This document shows, in pieces, positions 1 to 6,162 of a stretch of 9,381 nt of DNA. The translations under genes and the position numbers were made by a program. The DNA lies in NCBI GenBank assembly GCA_029946075.1, contig JAQSDT010000012.1, positions 1 to 9,381 of the forward strand, read 5' to 3'. Below the pieces are notes generated by a model that was not told where the DNA came from, did no database searches, and saw nothing but the letters and a program-made list of their open reading frames with translations. Source of the DNA: a bacterium. GTDB lineage: Bacteria > Pseudomonadota > Alphaproteobacteria > Rhizobiales > Xanthobacteraceae. Each line of letters starts with the position of its first letter. The stretch's first letter is position 1.

Positions 1-526
1 CTTGATATCGATCCGCGATTTTCAGATTTGTCATCGTCCCGGCCAGACCCCTGATTTCGCGAACTTGGGCGGCGGTTAGTTTTGACGCAGCACAGCGTTC
101 GCCCCGGTTAGATGTGCCGTGCTTCACCCTGTCCATATGGTTGTCCGAACGTGTTTTCCATGTGAGGTGCATCGGTGCGACACATCCTTCATGGCCTTTG
201 CCGCATTCGTGCGCGGACTGATGATCTTCCGTAGGAGCCGGCCCGTTAATCGCTTCGCAGACGATGTTGCTGACGACGTTGCTGCCCGCAGTGTTTCGGA
301 TGAGTGCGTATCCGTGTTCGCCCCGAGCGAAGGGCCATATGAGGCACTGATCCGCCGAATGTTGAAGCACGATGTCTTTCAGGAAGCGTTGCGCCGCGCC
401 CATCGCAGTTGCCCCGGCCAGCGGGTCGCCGTGTCTCCACCAGCGCAGATAGTGTGCTTGACACCATCCGTGACCGTAAGTTTTCTTGCCGCAATCGGGA
501 ATCGAGCATAAACGAATGGTAGCCAT
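1..526 (-). CDS. HNH homing-type endonuclease, C-terminus cut by window edge
   Basis: Read directly from the minus strand: ATG at 526-524, then 175 codons open to the window edge with no stop. Residues 7-25 form a zinc-finger-like C-x4-C-x9-C-x2-H (C7, C12, C22, H25), followed by YLRWWRHGDP, a common N-terminus of phage HNH nucleases. The HNH core spans roughly 86-137: VSNIVCEAINGP, then SAHECGKGHEGC, then MHLTWKTRSDN, with H106, C108, C115, H120 and N129. From about 149, KLTAAQVREIR and a following IADRY look like the C-terminal helix-turn-helix DNA-binding tail of this family, which is cut off. An AGAGG Shine-Dalgarno lies 5 nt before the ATG. Such enzymes nick or cut DNA and spread between phages as free-standing homing genes. 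GC is about 57% (301 of 526), against 80 of 120 in the neighbouring tail gene at 961-1080. The usual Asn of the C-x-N-P-x-H-L element is Ala here (A117), so activity is uncertain. Confidence 0.9.
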   Translation of the reverse strand, partial: MATIRLCSIPDCGKKTYGHGWCQAHYLRWWRHGDPLAGATAMGAAQRFLKDIVLQHSADQCLIWPFARGEHGYALIRNTAGSNVVSNIVCEAINGPAPTEDHQSAHECGKGHEGCVAPMHLTWKTRSDNHMDRVKHGTSNRGERCAASKLTAAQVREIRGLAGTMTNLKIADRYQ

Positions 527-580
527 ATCGACCTCTCATCAGGTTGGCGTGGTCAGGGCCGAGGCGGTGTTGCAAGCACC

Positions 581-595
581 AAATCGGCCCGATTT
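581..595. repeat. 15-base palindrome between tail gene and HNH gene
   Basis: Arms AAATCGG and CCGATTT flank a single central base, lying in the 100-base spacer (527-626) between the second minor tail gene and the HNH gene. Read on the plus strand it is followed by two more T, giving a T5 run as in a weak intrinsic terminator. On the minus strand, where all the genes lie, it is followed by GGTGC, so it does not look like a terminator for this operon. It could be an operator, a nuclease recognition site or a weak antisense terminator. Nothing else in the spacer is recognisable except the HNH gene's ribosome-binding site. Confidence 0.4.
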
Positions 596-626
596 TTGTA
601 GCACATCAGAAGCGGAAAGTCGCGAA

Positions 627-1202
627 TTACTTATATATTTCAATTATTTCCGCATTGATTAGGTCTAATCCTCGATCGCCGGGATACCGCGCCCGCTGCC
701 CTGCTGGTGACCACATCGAACCCGTCACGGCGAAGTTCAGCCCTTCCCAGATCGACACGATCTTGATCGTGAATGCCCGGATCGATGACCCGACGAATGA
801 AAACCGGGGTGCGGAGAGTTTCCCCGCCATCAGCTGTTTCATCGGGATCAGCACGTCGCCCGTTTCGGCGTCGATCACCGCGAAATACAGATCGCAGGGC
901 ACACCCTCGATCGAATGCCGGTCATCCCAGATCGATTTCAGGAATGTCTTGTTCGCCCCGGAAAACACGGCATCGATCGCCACGGCGCGGCCAAAGCGCG
1001 GCTCTTCCATGCCGGTCAGGCCGACAAGCTGCCCACCGAACGGATCGGACACGCCCTCCCATGTCTCCCCGCCCATTTCGAGCGGCCCCATGCCGGTATG
1101 CAGCCGACGTTCCCCGGACGGAAACGACACATGCGCCAGCATCACCCGTTGGACGTGCAGCCCGGAAAGCGCCGTTTGATCGGCAGCGGAGAAGAGCGCC
1201 AT
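627..1202 (-). CDS. Minor tail / tail-tip protein (lambda gpL-like position)
   Basis: 191 residues, ATG at 1202, TAA at 629-627. It lies second after the tape measure gene, where lambda-like phages encode gpM/gpL tail-tip proteins. The N-terminal part (20-65) has the pattern VMLAHVSFPSGERRLHTG followed by GGETWEGVSDPF. The C-terminal part contains GQRARYPGDRGLD (168-180), a YPxDxGL element I associate with phage tail-tip hub proteins; assignment to a named family is inference. It starts 3 bases after the stop of the upstream tail gene, so it is probably coupled to it; only a weak GGA precedes the ATG. The last 14 codons (178-191, ending INAEIIEIYK) are AT-rich (12 G/C of 45 including the stop), with TTA, CTA and two ATA codons unlike the rest of the gene, suggesting a replaced 3' end next to the HNH gene. 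Confidence 0.75.
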   Translation of the reverse strand: MALFSAADQTALSGLHVQRVMLAHVSFPSGERRLHTGMGPLEMGGETWEGVSDPFGGQLVGLTGMEEPRFGRAVAIDAVFSGANKTFLKSIWDDRHSIEGVPCDLYFAVIDAETGDVLIPMKQLMAGKLSAPRFSFVGSSIRAFTIKIVSIWEGLNFAVTGSMWSPAGQRARYPGDRGLDLINAEIIEIYK

Positions 1203-1205
1203 GGT

Positions 1206-1910
1206 CTATTCCGTGAAGGCGGTTCGGACGTAGGGGTCGATGACCTCGGAACAGTCGATCGACACGCCGTCCTGGTTCGAGGGGTTTCGCCGCCATGTCG
1301 CGACGTCCTTGCCCTTCGGCCGAAGAACGATCGTCGGGCTCAGAGTGCAGAAACTGTCTGTGGTGAGCGCCTTCCGCAGGCGCGGCCAGATGCGATACTC
1401 CCCGTCTCCGATGACTTGCGTCACGGTGTAGAGACCGAAGTGGAACGGGAAGAACCCGATATGATCGCCGATGGTGAGCGAATGGCCCCAGAAGGTGTTC
1501 GGGAGATACACGATGCCGCTGTCGTAGGCGGACGCCGCCCCGACTGAGATCGTCGGATATGCGGGCTGCCAGTTGAGCCCATTCGACCACGGCTGCCCGT
1601 TGGACCACGGCTGTGAAACGAACGCCCCGACAATCCCGGCCTCTGCCGGAAGCATACGGTCTGGGTCGAGGTATTTCAGCCTGAACGCATTCCCGTTTGG
1701 GAGGGCAGTGACGATGCCGCGGTTGTGTCGAGCCTGGCGATTTTTGGCGATGGCGAAGTTCAACCGAAGCGAGACGACATCGCCAACCGTGTCGAAGGTC
1801 TGTTCGAACCCGCTCATTGCGGTGCTCGATCCGGAGCTTCGCGCGTTCGGGCCGGACAGCCATTCGATATCCGCGAGGCGCGGAGTGGAAAGCGTGACGA
1901 GGCGCGGCAT
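1206..1910 (-). CDS. Minor tail protein (lambda gpM/gpL-like position)
   Basis: 234 residues, ATG at 1910, TAG at 1208-1206. It follows the tape measure gene in a TGA-T-ATG junction (1 base between stop and start), so translation is probably coupled. No transmembrane segment or signal peptide is seen; the composition is that of a beta-rich virion protein. The middle part reads SLTIGDHIGF (about 145-154), then GLYTVTQVIGDGEYRIWPRLRKAL, a pattern seen in phage tail-tip proteins in which a GD turn is followed by a VTxxVxxDGxG strand and a PxLR element. Residues 99-110 are a tandem QPWSNGQPWSNG repeat. Position and size (lambda gpL is about 230 residues) suggest a structural component of the tail tip between tail tube and host-recognition proteins. 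The exact family is not certain. Confidence 0.75.
   Translation of the reverse strand: MPRLVTLSTPRLADIEWLSGPNARSSGSSTAMSGFEQTFDTVGDVVSLRLNFAIAKNRQARHNRGIVTALPNGNAFRLKYLDPDRMLPAEAGIVGAFVSQPWSNGQPWSNGLNWQPAYPTISVGAASAYDSGIVYLPNTFWGHSLTIGDHIGFFPFHFGLYTVTQVIGDGEYRIWPRLRKALTTDSFCTLSPTIVLRPKGKDVATWRRNPSNQDGVSIDCSEVIDPYVRTAFTE
1578..1613 (-). repeat. Tandem 18-bp duplication inside minor tail gene
   Basis: Two adjacent 18-base units (1578-1595 and 1596-1613) differ at only two positions and each encode QPWSNG in frame. The unit length is a multiple of three, so the reading frame is kept. It looks like a local duplication in a surface loop of the minor tail protein. Confidence 0.8.
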
Positions 1911-1911
1911 A

Positions 1912-4050
1912 TCAGAGCCCCGATGCAGGACGGAGGCGGCGATACTGACGCTCGTCTGATCGGCGATCGGTCATGGCCGGAACAGCCTTTGCGACGCGAC
2001 CGGCGGCCGCTCCCGCTTCGGCGCGCGCGAGTGGCAGGGATGTGCGCTCAACTGCGGTGTCGAACCCGCCGTCGGCGTCGAAGCGCGACACGAGTTCGAT
2101 CTTCATCGGTTGATCGTTGGCCGGCGCCTGCATCCGCGACATGGCCGGCGCGACATAGCCGCCACCAGCATAGCCCTTTGCGGCCCCGTGCAATGCGTCG
2201 AGATTGCCCTTGCCGATCCGCGCGGTCGCCTTGGCGGAGAAAACGTATTCCTTGCCATGCACGACGCCAGCCGCCGAATTGGCCGCGCCGTTGCCGGTAT
2301 AGCCGCCCTTGGCAAAGCCCAGAACGCCTTGCAGGATCGACTGGAGGAACCCGCCGCCGAAGATGCCTTTGCCGCCGCCCGCGACGTTGAGCGAATTGAG
2401 CAGCTTGAGGACAATCGGGATGATGGCAGTCAGCGCGTCTTTCCACGTCATGGTGCCGTCGAGCAGCCCTTTGAGGACGCCACCGAAAGCCTGGCCAGCC
2501 GTGTTGAACGCCTCCTGAGTGGCGGACGCGCGCTTCGTCGCCGCCTCCACGGAGGCCATCTCGGCCGCTTTCGACTTGAGCAGCGCGATCTGCTGCGGAT
2601 CGAGCGCTAGACCAGCCTGCGTGGCGCGGTTCAGCAGCTCTTGCTCATAGCGGAGGCGGGCCGCGGCCTCTGCAGTCTGGCCAAAGCCTTGCTGCTCGGC
2701 GCGAAGCGCGGCGATCTTGGCGTCGGCATCCTTCACGATGTCGTCGAACTTCTCGCCCGCCGACTTCCCGCCGCCGCCCTTCTTGGCCTTTTCGTCCACG
2801 CTAGTCAGGTTCGCGGCGAGTTCCTTCAGCTTGGCAGACGCGGCAGATGCACCGTTGGCAATGCCCGTCCCGAATTCGCCGAGATAGTCGCGGCTAAGCG
2901 CGTCCCCCCGAGCCTTGTTCAGGTCACCCGCCGCGCCACCAAGGGCGTCGGCATAGGGGTTTGCGATCTGACCGAGATCGAACGACCCGATCTTGCCGAT
3001 GTTGAAACCGCCGGGCAGCATGGACAGGGCGCCGTTCACCTTGTCGATGAAGGCGTCGAGCATGCCAGAGGCCGCATTGAGCATGGCCTGGATACCAGAC
3101 AGAGCGGCATTTGCGGCACCAACGGCCGCCGCGCCTACGATGTTCGGGAACTGGTTCCAGACGAACTTCAGGTCTTCGAACGCCGCGACGAACGCGCCGA
3201 TGACGAAGTTCGCGCCCGTCTTGGCCGCGCCGACGATATCGACGCCGAATATCCTGGTGAGTTCGTCGCGGAATATGTTTGCGGCGGCAACGGCGGCAAC
3301 GATGCCGGCGACAAGCGCAAGCGCGGGATTGGCCGCTGCCATGGCCGCAGCCGCAATGCCCGCAGCGACCGCCAGACGGCCAAGGAGCGCGATCAGGGAT
3401 ACGACGCCGCCGATGATGGCTGGGGCGTAGAGAAGCGCCAGTGCGGCGGCTAGACCGACAGCATAGGGTGCGATCGTCTGCATGACCGACGCAAGCGCAT
3501 TGAGCGCGGCAGCGGCAAGCGCGGGCCAATCGACAGCCTGAAGGCCGGCCGCGACGAGAGCGATGATACCGATGGTCAGCAGGGAAGCGGGCGAAATAAC
3601 CGACATCAGAGCCGCGCCTAGACCTCGGATTGGATTGTCCATCGCCGAGATGACGGCGGCAAGCTGTGTGCCTTGCTGGAGGGCAATTTGCATCGGCCCC
3701 ATGCCCATCTGAGCCGAGACGGCAACGTCCTGTAGCTGAGCGGCGATATTGGCGGTGTTGCCTTTCGCGCCCATCATCGCGCGCGCGTTCTGGTTTGCCG
3801 CTGCCGCATGTGTGCGCAGAGCCGCTGCCGCCTTGGTCGCTGCGGCGGCCTCATTGTTCAAAGCCGCGGCGGCGCTGTTGGAACTGCCTGAGATTGCAGA
3901 TGTGGCCGCGCTGGTCGCCCGCGCCGCGCCAGACATACCGGATGCGGCGGCCTGCGCCTTCTTCGCCGAAGAGGTCAGCCGATCAAGCGCCGCAGTGCCT
4001 TTATCGAGACCGCTGGAATCCGCAGCTAGACCGAGGGTGGCGAAGTCCAT
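1912..4050 (-). CDS. Tail tape measure protein
   Basis: 712 residues from ATG at 4050. The open frame extends 26 codons further upstream, but that part overlaps the chaperone T domain, is rich in Arg/Pro, and lacks the typical start. MDFATLGLAADSSGL is a classic tape-measure N-terminus, and GAGGGA lies 7 nt before this ATG. Residues about 30-100 are Ala/Ser-rich and probably helical; 145-172 and 195-260 are strongly hydrophobic, as in tape measure proteins that reach the host membrane; 430-515 is a charged helical stretch. The C-terminus (about 578-632) has FAKGGYTGNG, VVHGKEYVFSAKA and GYAGGGY, the usual tape-measure end motif. The protein sets tail length and helps DNA cross the envelope. 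At roughly 1.5 angstrom per residue the tail would be near 100 nm (inference). The last 20 residues are Arg-rich. The preceding chaperone stop and this start form TGA-C-ATG. Confidence 0.95.
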   Translation of the reverse strand: MDFATLGLAADSSGLDKGTAALDRLTSSAKKAQAAASGMSGAARATSAATSAISGSSNSAAAALNNEAAAATKAAAALRTHAAAANQNARAMMGAKGNTANIAAQLQDVAVSAQMGMGPMQIALQQGTQLAAVISAMDNPIRGLGAALMSVISPASLLTIGIIALVAAGLQAVDWPALAAAALNALASVMQTIAPYAVGLAAALALLYAPAIIGGVVSLIALLGRLAVAAGIAAAAMAAANPALALVAGIVAAVAAANIFRDELTRIFGVDIVGAAKTGANFVIGAFVAAFEDLKFVWNQFPNIVGAAAVGAANAALSGIQAMLNAASGMLDAFIDKVNGALSMLPGGFNIGKIGSFDLGQIANPYADALGGAAGDLNKARGDALSRDYLGEFGTGIANGASAASAKLKELAANLTSVDEKAKKGGGGKSAGEKFDDIVKDADAKIAALRAEQQGFGQTAEAAARLRYEQELLNRATQAGLALDPQQIALLKSKAAEMASVEAATKRASATQEAFNTAGQAFGGVLKGLLDGTMTWKDALTAIIPIVLKLLNSLNVAGGGKGIFGGGFLQSILQGVLGFAKGGYTGNGAANSAAGVVHGKEYVFSAKATARIGKGNLDALHGAAKGYAGGGYVAPAMSRMQAPANDQPMKIELVSRFDADGGFDTAVERTSLPLARAEAGAAAGRVAKAVPAMTDRRSDERQYRRLRPASGL

Positions 4051-4051
4051 G

Positions 4052-4803
4052 TCACGTTCCCTCGGTCGGTTTGTTGCGTTCGGCCGCTTCGGCCTGTTCC
4101 TTCGCCACTTCCGCGACGAAGACGGCATCCATCGCGCGGATCGTGGTGATCTCGTCGCGATAGAGGATGTTCCCGGTCAGGACTGACCAGTTGGCTATGT
4201 CGGTGAGGGAGAGTGGGTTCGGACCCGACATGCCGGACTGGCGGGACCGGTTCATGTCCCAGAACCATTCCAGCAGATGCCGGCAATGCTCTGGCGCCTT
4301 GACCTTCGGGTTCTTGTCACCGACGCCGAAACGCTGGTTGCGTTGGCGGCGGGTTTCACCCTTGCTGTCGGGGAGATCGTATCGGACCGCGATCCTTACC
4401 GCTTTGCAGCAGGTGTCTGCGGTCCGCTCGTGAAATTTGCCAGCGCGTTGGCCGCCTCGCTCACCTGGACATAGATCCAGTCTTCACGATCAAGCACTTC
4501 GACGGCCTTGCGGAACGAATGCTCCGGCTTCTCGCCCTGATAGGTGTGCTCGCCCCAATCCCATCCGGCGATCCATGACGCGGCCTTTTCCAGTTCTTGG
4601 CGAAGGCGCATCTCGCCCTTGACGAGCTTGCCGCGCTGCTGGCGTTCGGTCACGTCGTCGAGGTGCTTGCGGATGACCTTCTTGGCCGCGTCGCTGGACG
4701 CAGATCGGATCTGGAACACGATGCCGGTCTTTTCCTCGGTGTCGGGAAAGACCAGTTCGAGCGCGAAGGTCTTTTCGTAGTCGTAGCGGCTGGCGATATC
4801 CAC
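4052..4803 (-). CDS. Tail assembly chaperone long form (gpGT-like) made by -1 frameshift
   Basis: Predicted product of 250 residues: residues 1-124 come from the short chaperone frame (GTG at 4803), and a -1 slip at the AAATTTC heptamer (4438-4432) adds 126 residues ending at TGA 4054-4052. The -1 frame has no stop and no ATG, GTG or TTG between the heptamer and ATG 4255, so the part encoding DLPDSKGETRRQRNQRF and APEHCRHLLEWFWD cannot easily be made by internal initiation. The second half (GPNPLSLTDIANWSVLTGNILYRDE) resembles T-domain proteins of phage tail modules. In lambda the T domain recruits tail tube subunits while the G domain coats the tape measure protein; the gene sits exactly between tube and tape measure genes, as expected. 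An independent 67-residue start at ATG 4255 is possible but has no good ribosome-binding site. Confidence 0.85.
4383..4426 (-). promoter_or_regulatory. Stem-loop stimulating the -1 frameshift
   Basis: On the minus-strand RNA the arms CGGACCGC (4426-4419) and GCGGUCCG (4390-4383) are perfectly complementary over 8 bp and enclose a 28-nt loop. The stem begins 5 nt after the slippery heptamer, the usual distance for a frameshift stimulator. The loop TGCTG (4411-4407) could pair with CAGCA (4367-4363) beyond the stem to form a pseudoknot; that part is speculative. The short-form stop TAA lies inside the loop. Confidence 0.75.
4396..4803 (-). CDS. Tail assembly chaperone, short form (gpG-like)
   Basis: 135 residues, GTG start at 4803, TAA at 4398-4396. 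AAGGAG lies 6 nt before the GTG and overlaps the stop of the tail tube gene, supporting this start and tight coupling. The protein is small, charged and helical, with FALELVFPDTEEKTGIVFQIRS (about 13-34) and WIAGWDWGEHTYQGEKP (77-93), a pattern of phage tail assembly chaperones encoded between tube and tape measure genes. Such proteins bind the tape measure protein and keep it soluble until the tube polymerises; they are not part of the finished virion. The 3' end carries the frameshift signal, so most ribosomes should make this form and a minority the long form. The final 11 residues (TSGPQTPAAKR) are specific to the short form. Confidence 0.88.
   Translation of the reverse strand: MDIASRYDYEKTFALELVFPDTEEKTGIVFQIRSASSDAAKKVIRKHLDDVTERQQRGKLVKGEMRLRQELEKAASWIAGWDWGEHTYQGEKPEHSFRKAVEVLDREDWIYVQVSEAANALANFTSGPQTPAAKR
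4432..4438 (-). promoter_or_regulatory. Slippery heptamer A AAT TTC for -1 frameshift
   Basis: The minus strand reads GCA AAT TTC in the chaperone frame (Ala-Asn-Phe, residues 122-124), so AAATTTC is in the X XXY YYZ phase. After slipping, the Asn and Phe tRNAs would re-pair with AAA and TTT. The last in-frame stop of the -1 frame is a TGA about 50 nt upstream and the 0-frame stop is 34 nt downstream, so a shift must happen in this interval. This is the only good heptamer found in it. Confidence 0.85.
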
Positions 4804-4813
4804 GGGCCGCTCC

Positions 4814-5263
4814 TTACGGGTTCACGACGATTTCGAGCTGCTCGAGCCCGAGCGTGTAGGTCTCCAGGTCGAAGTCTTCGTTGCGGCCGTTCGGGCGAAG
4901 TGGACCCGTCACCTTCCCGCGATTATACATGATGGTCCCGTCCCGCTTGACCATCTTGAACGCAAAGGCGTCGTAGTTCGTCGGGGCGCCCTGAGCTCGC
5001 AGGAGGATCTGGCCGGGATCGGTCGGGACACGAGCGACCTCAATTGCCGGGTCGCCGGCATTGGTGATACCCTTGTCCTTCTGCGAGACCGTCGTATCGA
5101 GCGTGTCATAGGTCAGCATGTTGGTGTTCGGACCGGTTTCACCGATCGAACCGACCTGGTTGACCTGCACCCACGTCAGAGCCGTGAACGCGGCCTGGTC
5201 CAGGTCCGTGTTCTGGGCCGTGGCGCAAGCCCACAGCGTCGTGCCTTTATTCGACTTCGCCAT
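4814..5263 (-). CDS. Major tail tube protein
   Basis: 149 residues, ATG at 5263, TAA at 4816-4814. AAAGGA lies 8 nt before the ATG. The sequence has the features of siphovirus tail tube proteins related to lambda gpV: an N-terminal arm (MAKSNKGTTLWAC), a mid part with GSIGETGPNTNMLTYDTLD (38-56), then NYDAFAFKMVKRDGTIMYNRGKVTGP (96-121) and a C-terminal PNGRNEDFDLETYTLG (124-139). These subunits form hexameric rings around the tape measure protein. The neighbours agree: tail terminator before, chaperones after. It is separated from the terminator gene by 37 bases with no hairpin, the largest gap in the tail block, and it has one of the best ribosome-binding sites, which fits a highly expressed structural protein. 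Confidence 0.92.
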   Translation of the reverse strand: MAKSNKGTTLWACATAQNTDLDQAAFTALTWVQVNQVGSIGETGPNTNMLTYDTLDTTVSQKDKGITNAGDPAIEVARVPTDPGQILLRAQGAPTNYDAFAFKMVKRDGTIMYNRGKVTGPLRPNGRNEDFDLETYTLGLEQLEIVVNP

Positions 5264-5300
5264 TTCAGGTGTCCTTTCAGACCGTTAGGAGAGGATGGGC

Positions 5301-5711
5301 TTAGGCAAAGCACTCGTATCGAACCGTCACCGGGACATGCCAGTGAGCGGTTTCGGCGAGTGCTGTTGCGAGATCGGGTGCGACGCTGATCTGCACCGTG
5401 ACCGGACCGCTGGTGAGTTCCAGATCGGCCGGGAAGTGCGCCGCGACAGCGCCAGCTAGTTCTGTTGCGGTGGTCGCGCCCTTGTCGAGTGGCGTGAACA
5501 CCGAAAGCATCAGGAACCCAACGCGCTGGTGTGGGTCGGCCCCGCTCAGGAACAGCCGGTTATTCCGGTTCGGATGGTGCGAGACGCGAAGGAAGCGATA
5601 CCCTTCATATGACTTGTTCGGCCATGCCACGGGCAGGACAGGAGAAGCGAGAAACGACGCGACCCGGGCGAACAGAGCCGCCTCGATATGACCCTCGATC
5701 GTGGTTGGCAT
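5301..5711 (-). CDS. Tail terminator protein
   Basis: 136 residues, ATG at 5711, TAA at 5303-5301. Matches the phage tail terminator-like family (DUF4128 type; lambda gpU position): an N-terminal helix (IEGHIEAALFARVASF), VAWPNKSYEG, YRFLRVSHHPN, a central HQRVGFLMLSVFTPL strand pair, then AGAVAAHFPADLELTSGPVTVQISVAP (86-112) and the C-terminal WHVPVTVRYECFA. Terminators cap the finished tail tube and join it to the head neck. The gene begins 1 base after the gp10-like stop (TGA-T-ATG), in the usual order gp10 - terminator - tube. The ribosome-binding site is poor, so coupling to the gene before is likely. Confidence 0.9.
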   Translation of the reverse strand: MPTTIEGHIEAALFARVASFLASPVLPVAWPNKSYEGYRFLRVSHHPNRNNRLFLSGADPHQRVGFLMLSVFTPLDKGATTATELAGAVAAHFPADLELTSGPVTVQISVAPDLATALAETAHWHVPVTVRYECFA

Positions 5712-5712
5712 A

Positions 5713-6162
5713 TCAGAGGCCCAGCCGCTTTCTTACATCCCGCGCGGTCTCGGCGACGATCTGCTCCCAACGCTGGGCAACAAGCATCACCCATGGGCGG
5801 GGAGCCCGACCGTTCGAGCCGTAATGGACATGTGCCGCGTAATTGGCCGTGTAGCCGAGATAGATCGTGTCCCCGATATCCGCCCCGGTGATGACCAGCA
5901 TCACGTCGCCAAGGTCAGCAGGCACCGCCACGCCGGGATTGCCGCGGGTCAGCCGCGGCATTGCCTCTTTGGATGCCACCAGCGACGACCGCAGGAACCC
6001 GGTGCGCTTGTAGCCGGTCTCCGCCGAGGCATAGACCTGATCGCCAAGCTCGCCGTCGAGTTCGAGGGCGATGCGTTGCGCCGCTTCCTGGAACACGACC
6101 CGGAGCGCGCCGTCGACCTTCTTGGCCCAAACTCCGACCTGTGCCGCGAATGACTTAGCCAC
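5713..6162 (-). CDS. HK97 gp10-like head-tail joining protein
   Basis: 149 residues, GTG start at 6162, TGA at 5715-5713. The start overlaps the end of the minor head gene by 8 bases; GAGG lies about 10 nt upstream. Motifs typical of the HK97-gp10 family are visible: a long N-terminal helix (VWAKKVDGALRVVFQEAAQRIA), TGYKRTGFLRSSL (49-61), LGYTANYAAHVHYGSNGRAPRPWV (102-125) and a C-terminal helix WEQIVAETARDVRKRL. Members sit between the head-completion and terminator genes and act at the neck; some are annotated as minor tail proteins. Length and position fit well. Confidence 0.9.
   Translation of the reverse strand: MAKSFAAQVGVWAKKVDGALRVVFQEAAQRIALELDGELGDQVYASAETGYKRTGFLRSSLVASKEAMPRLTRGNPGVAVPADLGDVMLVITGADIGDTIYLGYTANYAAHVHYGSNGRAPRPWVMLVAQRWEQIVAETARDVRKRLGL

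Noticed and set aside
119..511. Plus-strand 130-codon frame and minus-strand 109-codon frame (246-575) at the left end
   Set aside because: Both are shadows of the HNH endonuclease frame, which has a zinc finger, HNH core and ribosome-binding site.
581..597. Intrinsic terminator for the minus-strand tail operon
   Set aside because: The T-run lies on the plus-strand side; in the direction of the genes the palindrome is followed by GGTGC.
544..1179. Plus-strand open frames opposite the second minor tail gene
   Set aside because: Composition is Ser/Pro/Arg-rich with no domain pattern; the minus-strand frame fits the operon and has tail-tip features.
922..1863. 313-codon minus-strand open frame across both minor tail genes
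   Set aside because: Arg/His-rich out-of-frame reading that spans the border between two better-supported genes.
2641..3453. Long plus-strand open frame (270 codons) inside the tape measure gene
   Set aside because: Antisense shadow of a GC-rich, Ala-rich gene; the minus-strand frame has clear tape-measure motifs and good start signals.
4051..4128. Upstream extension of the tape measure frame (26 codons)
   Set aside because: Overlaps the T-domain coding sequence, is Arg/Pro-rich, and the ATG at 4050 has a good ribosome-binding site and a typical N-terminus.
4052..4255. Independent 67-residue gene starting at ATG 4255
   Set aside because: No good ribosome-binding site, and the same frame is open and protein-like for 59 codons upstream to the slip site; better explained as the end of the frameshift product.
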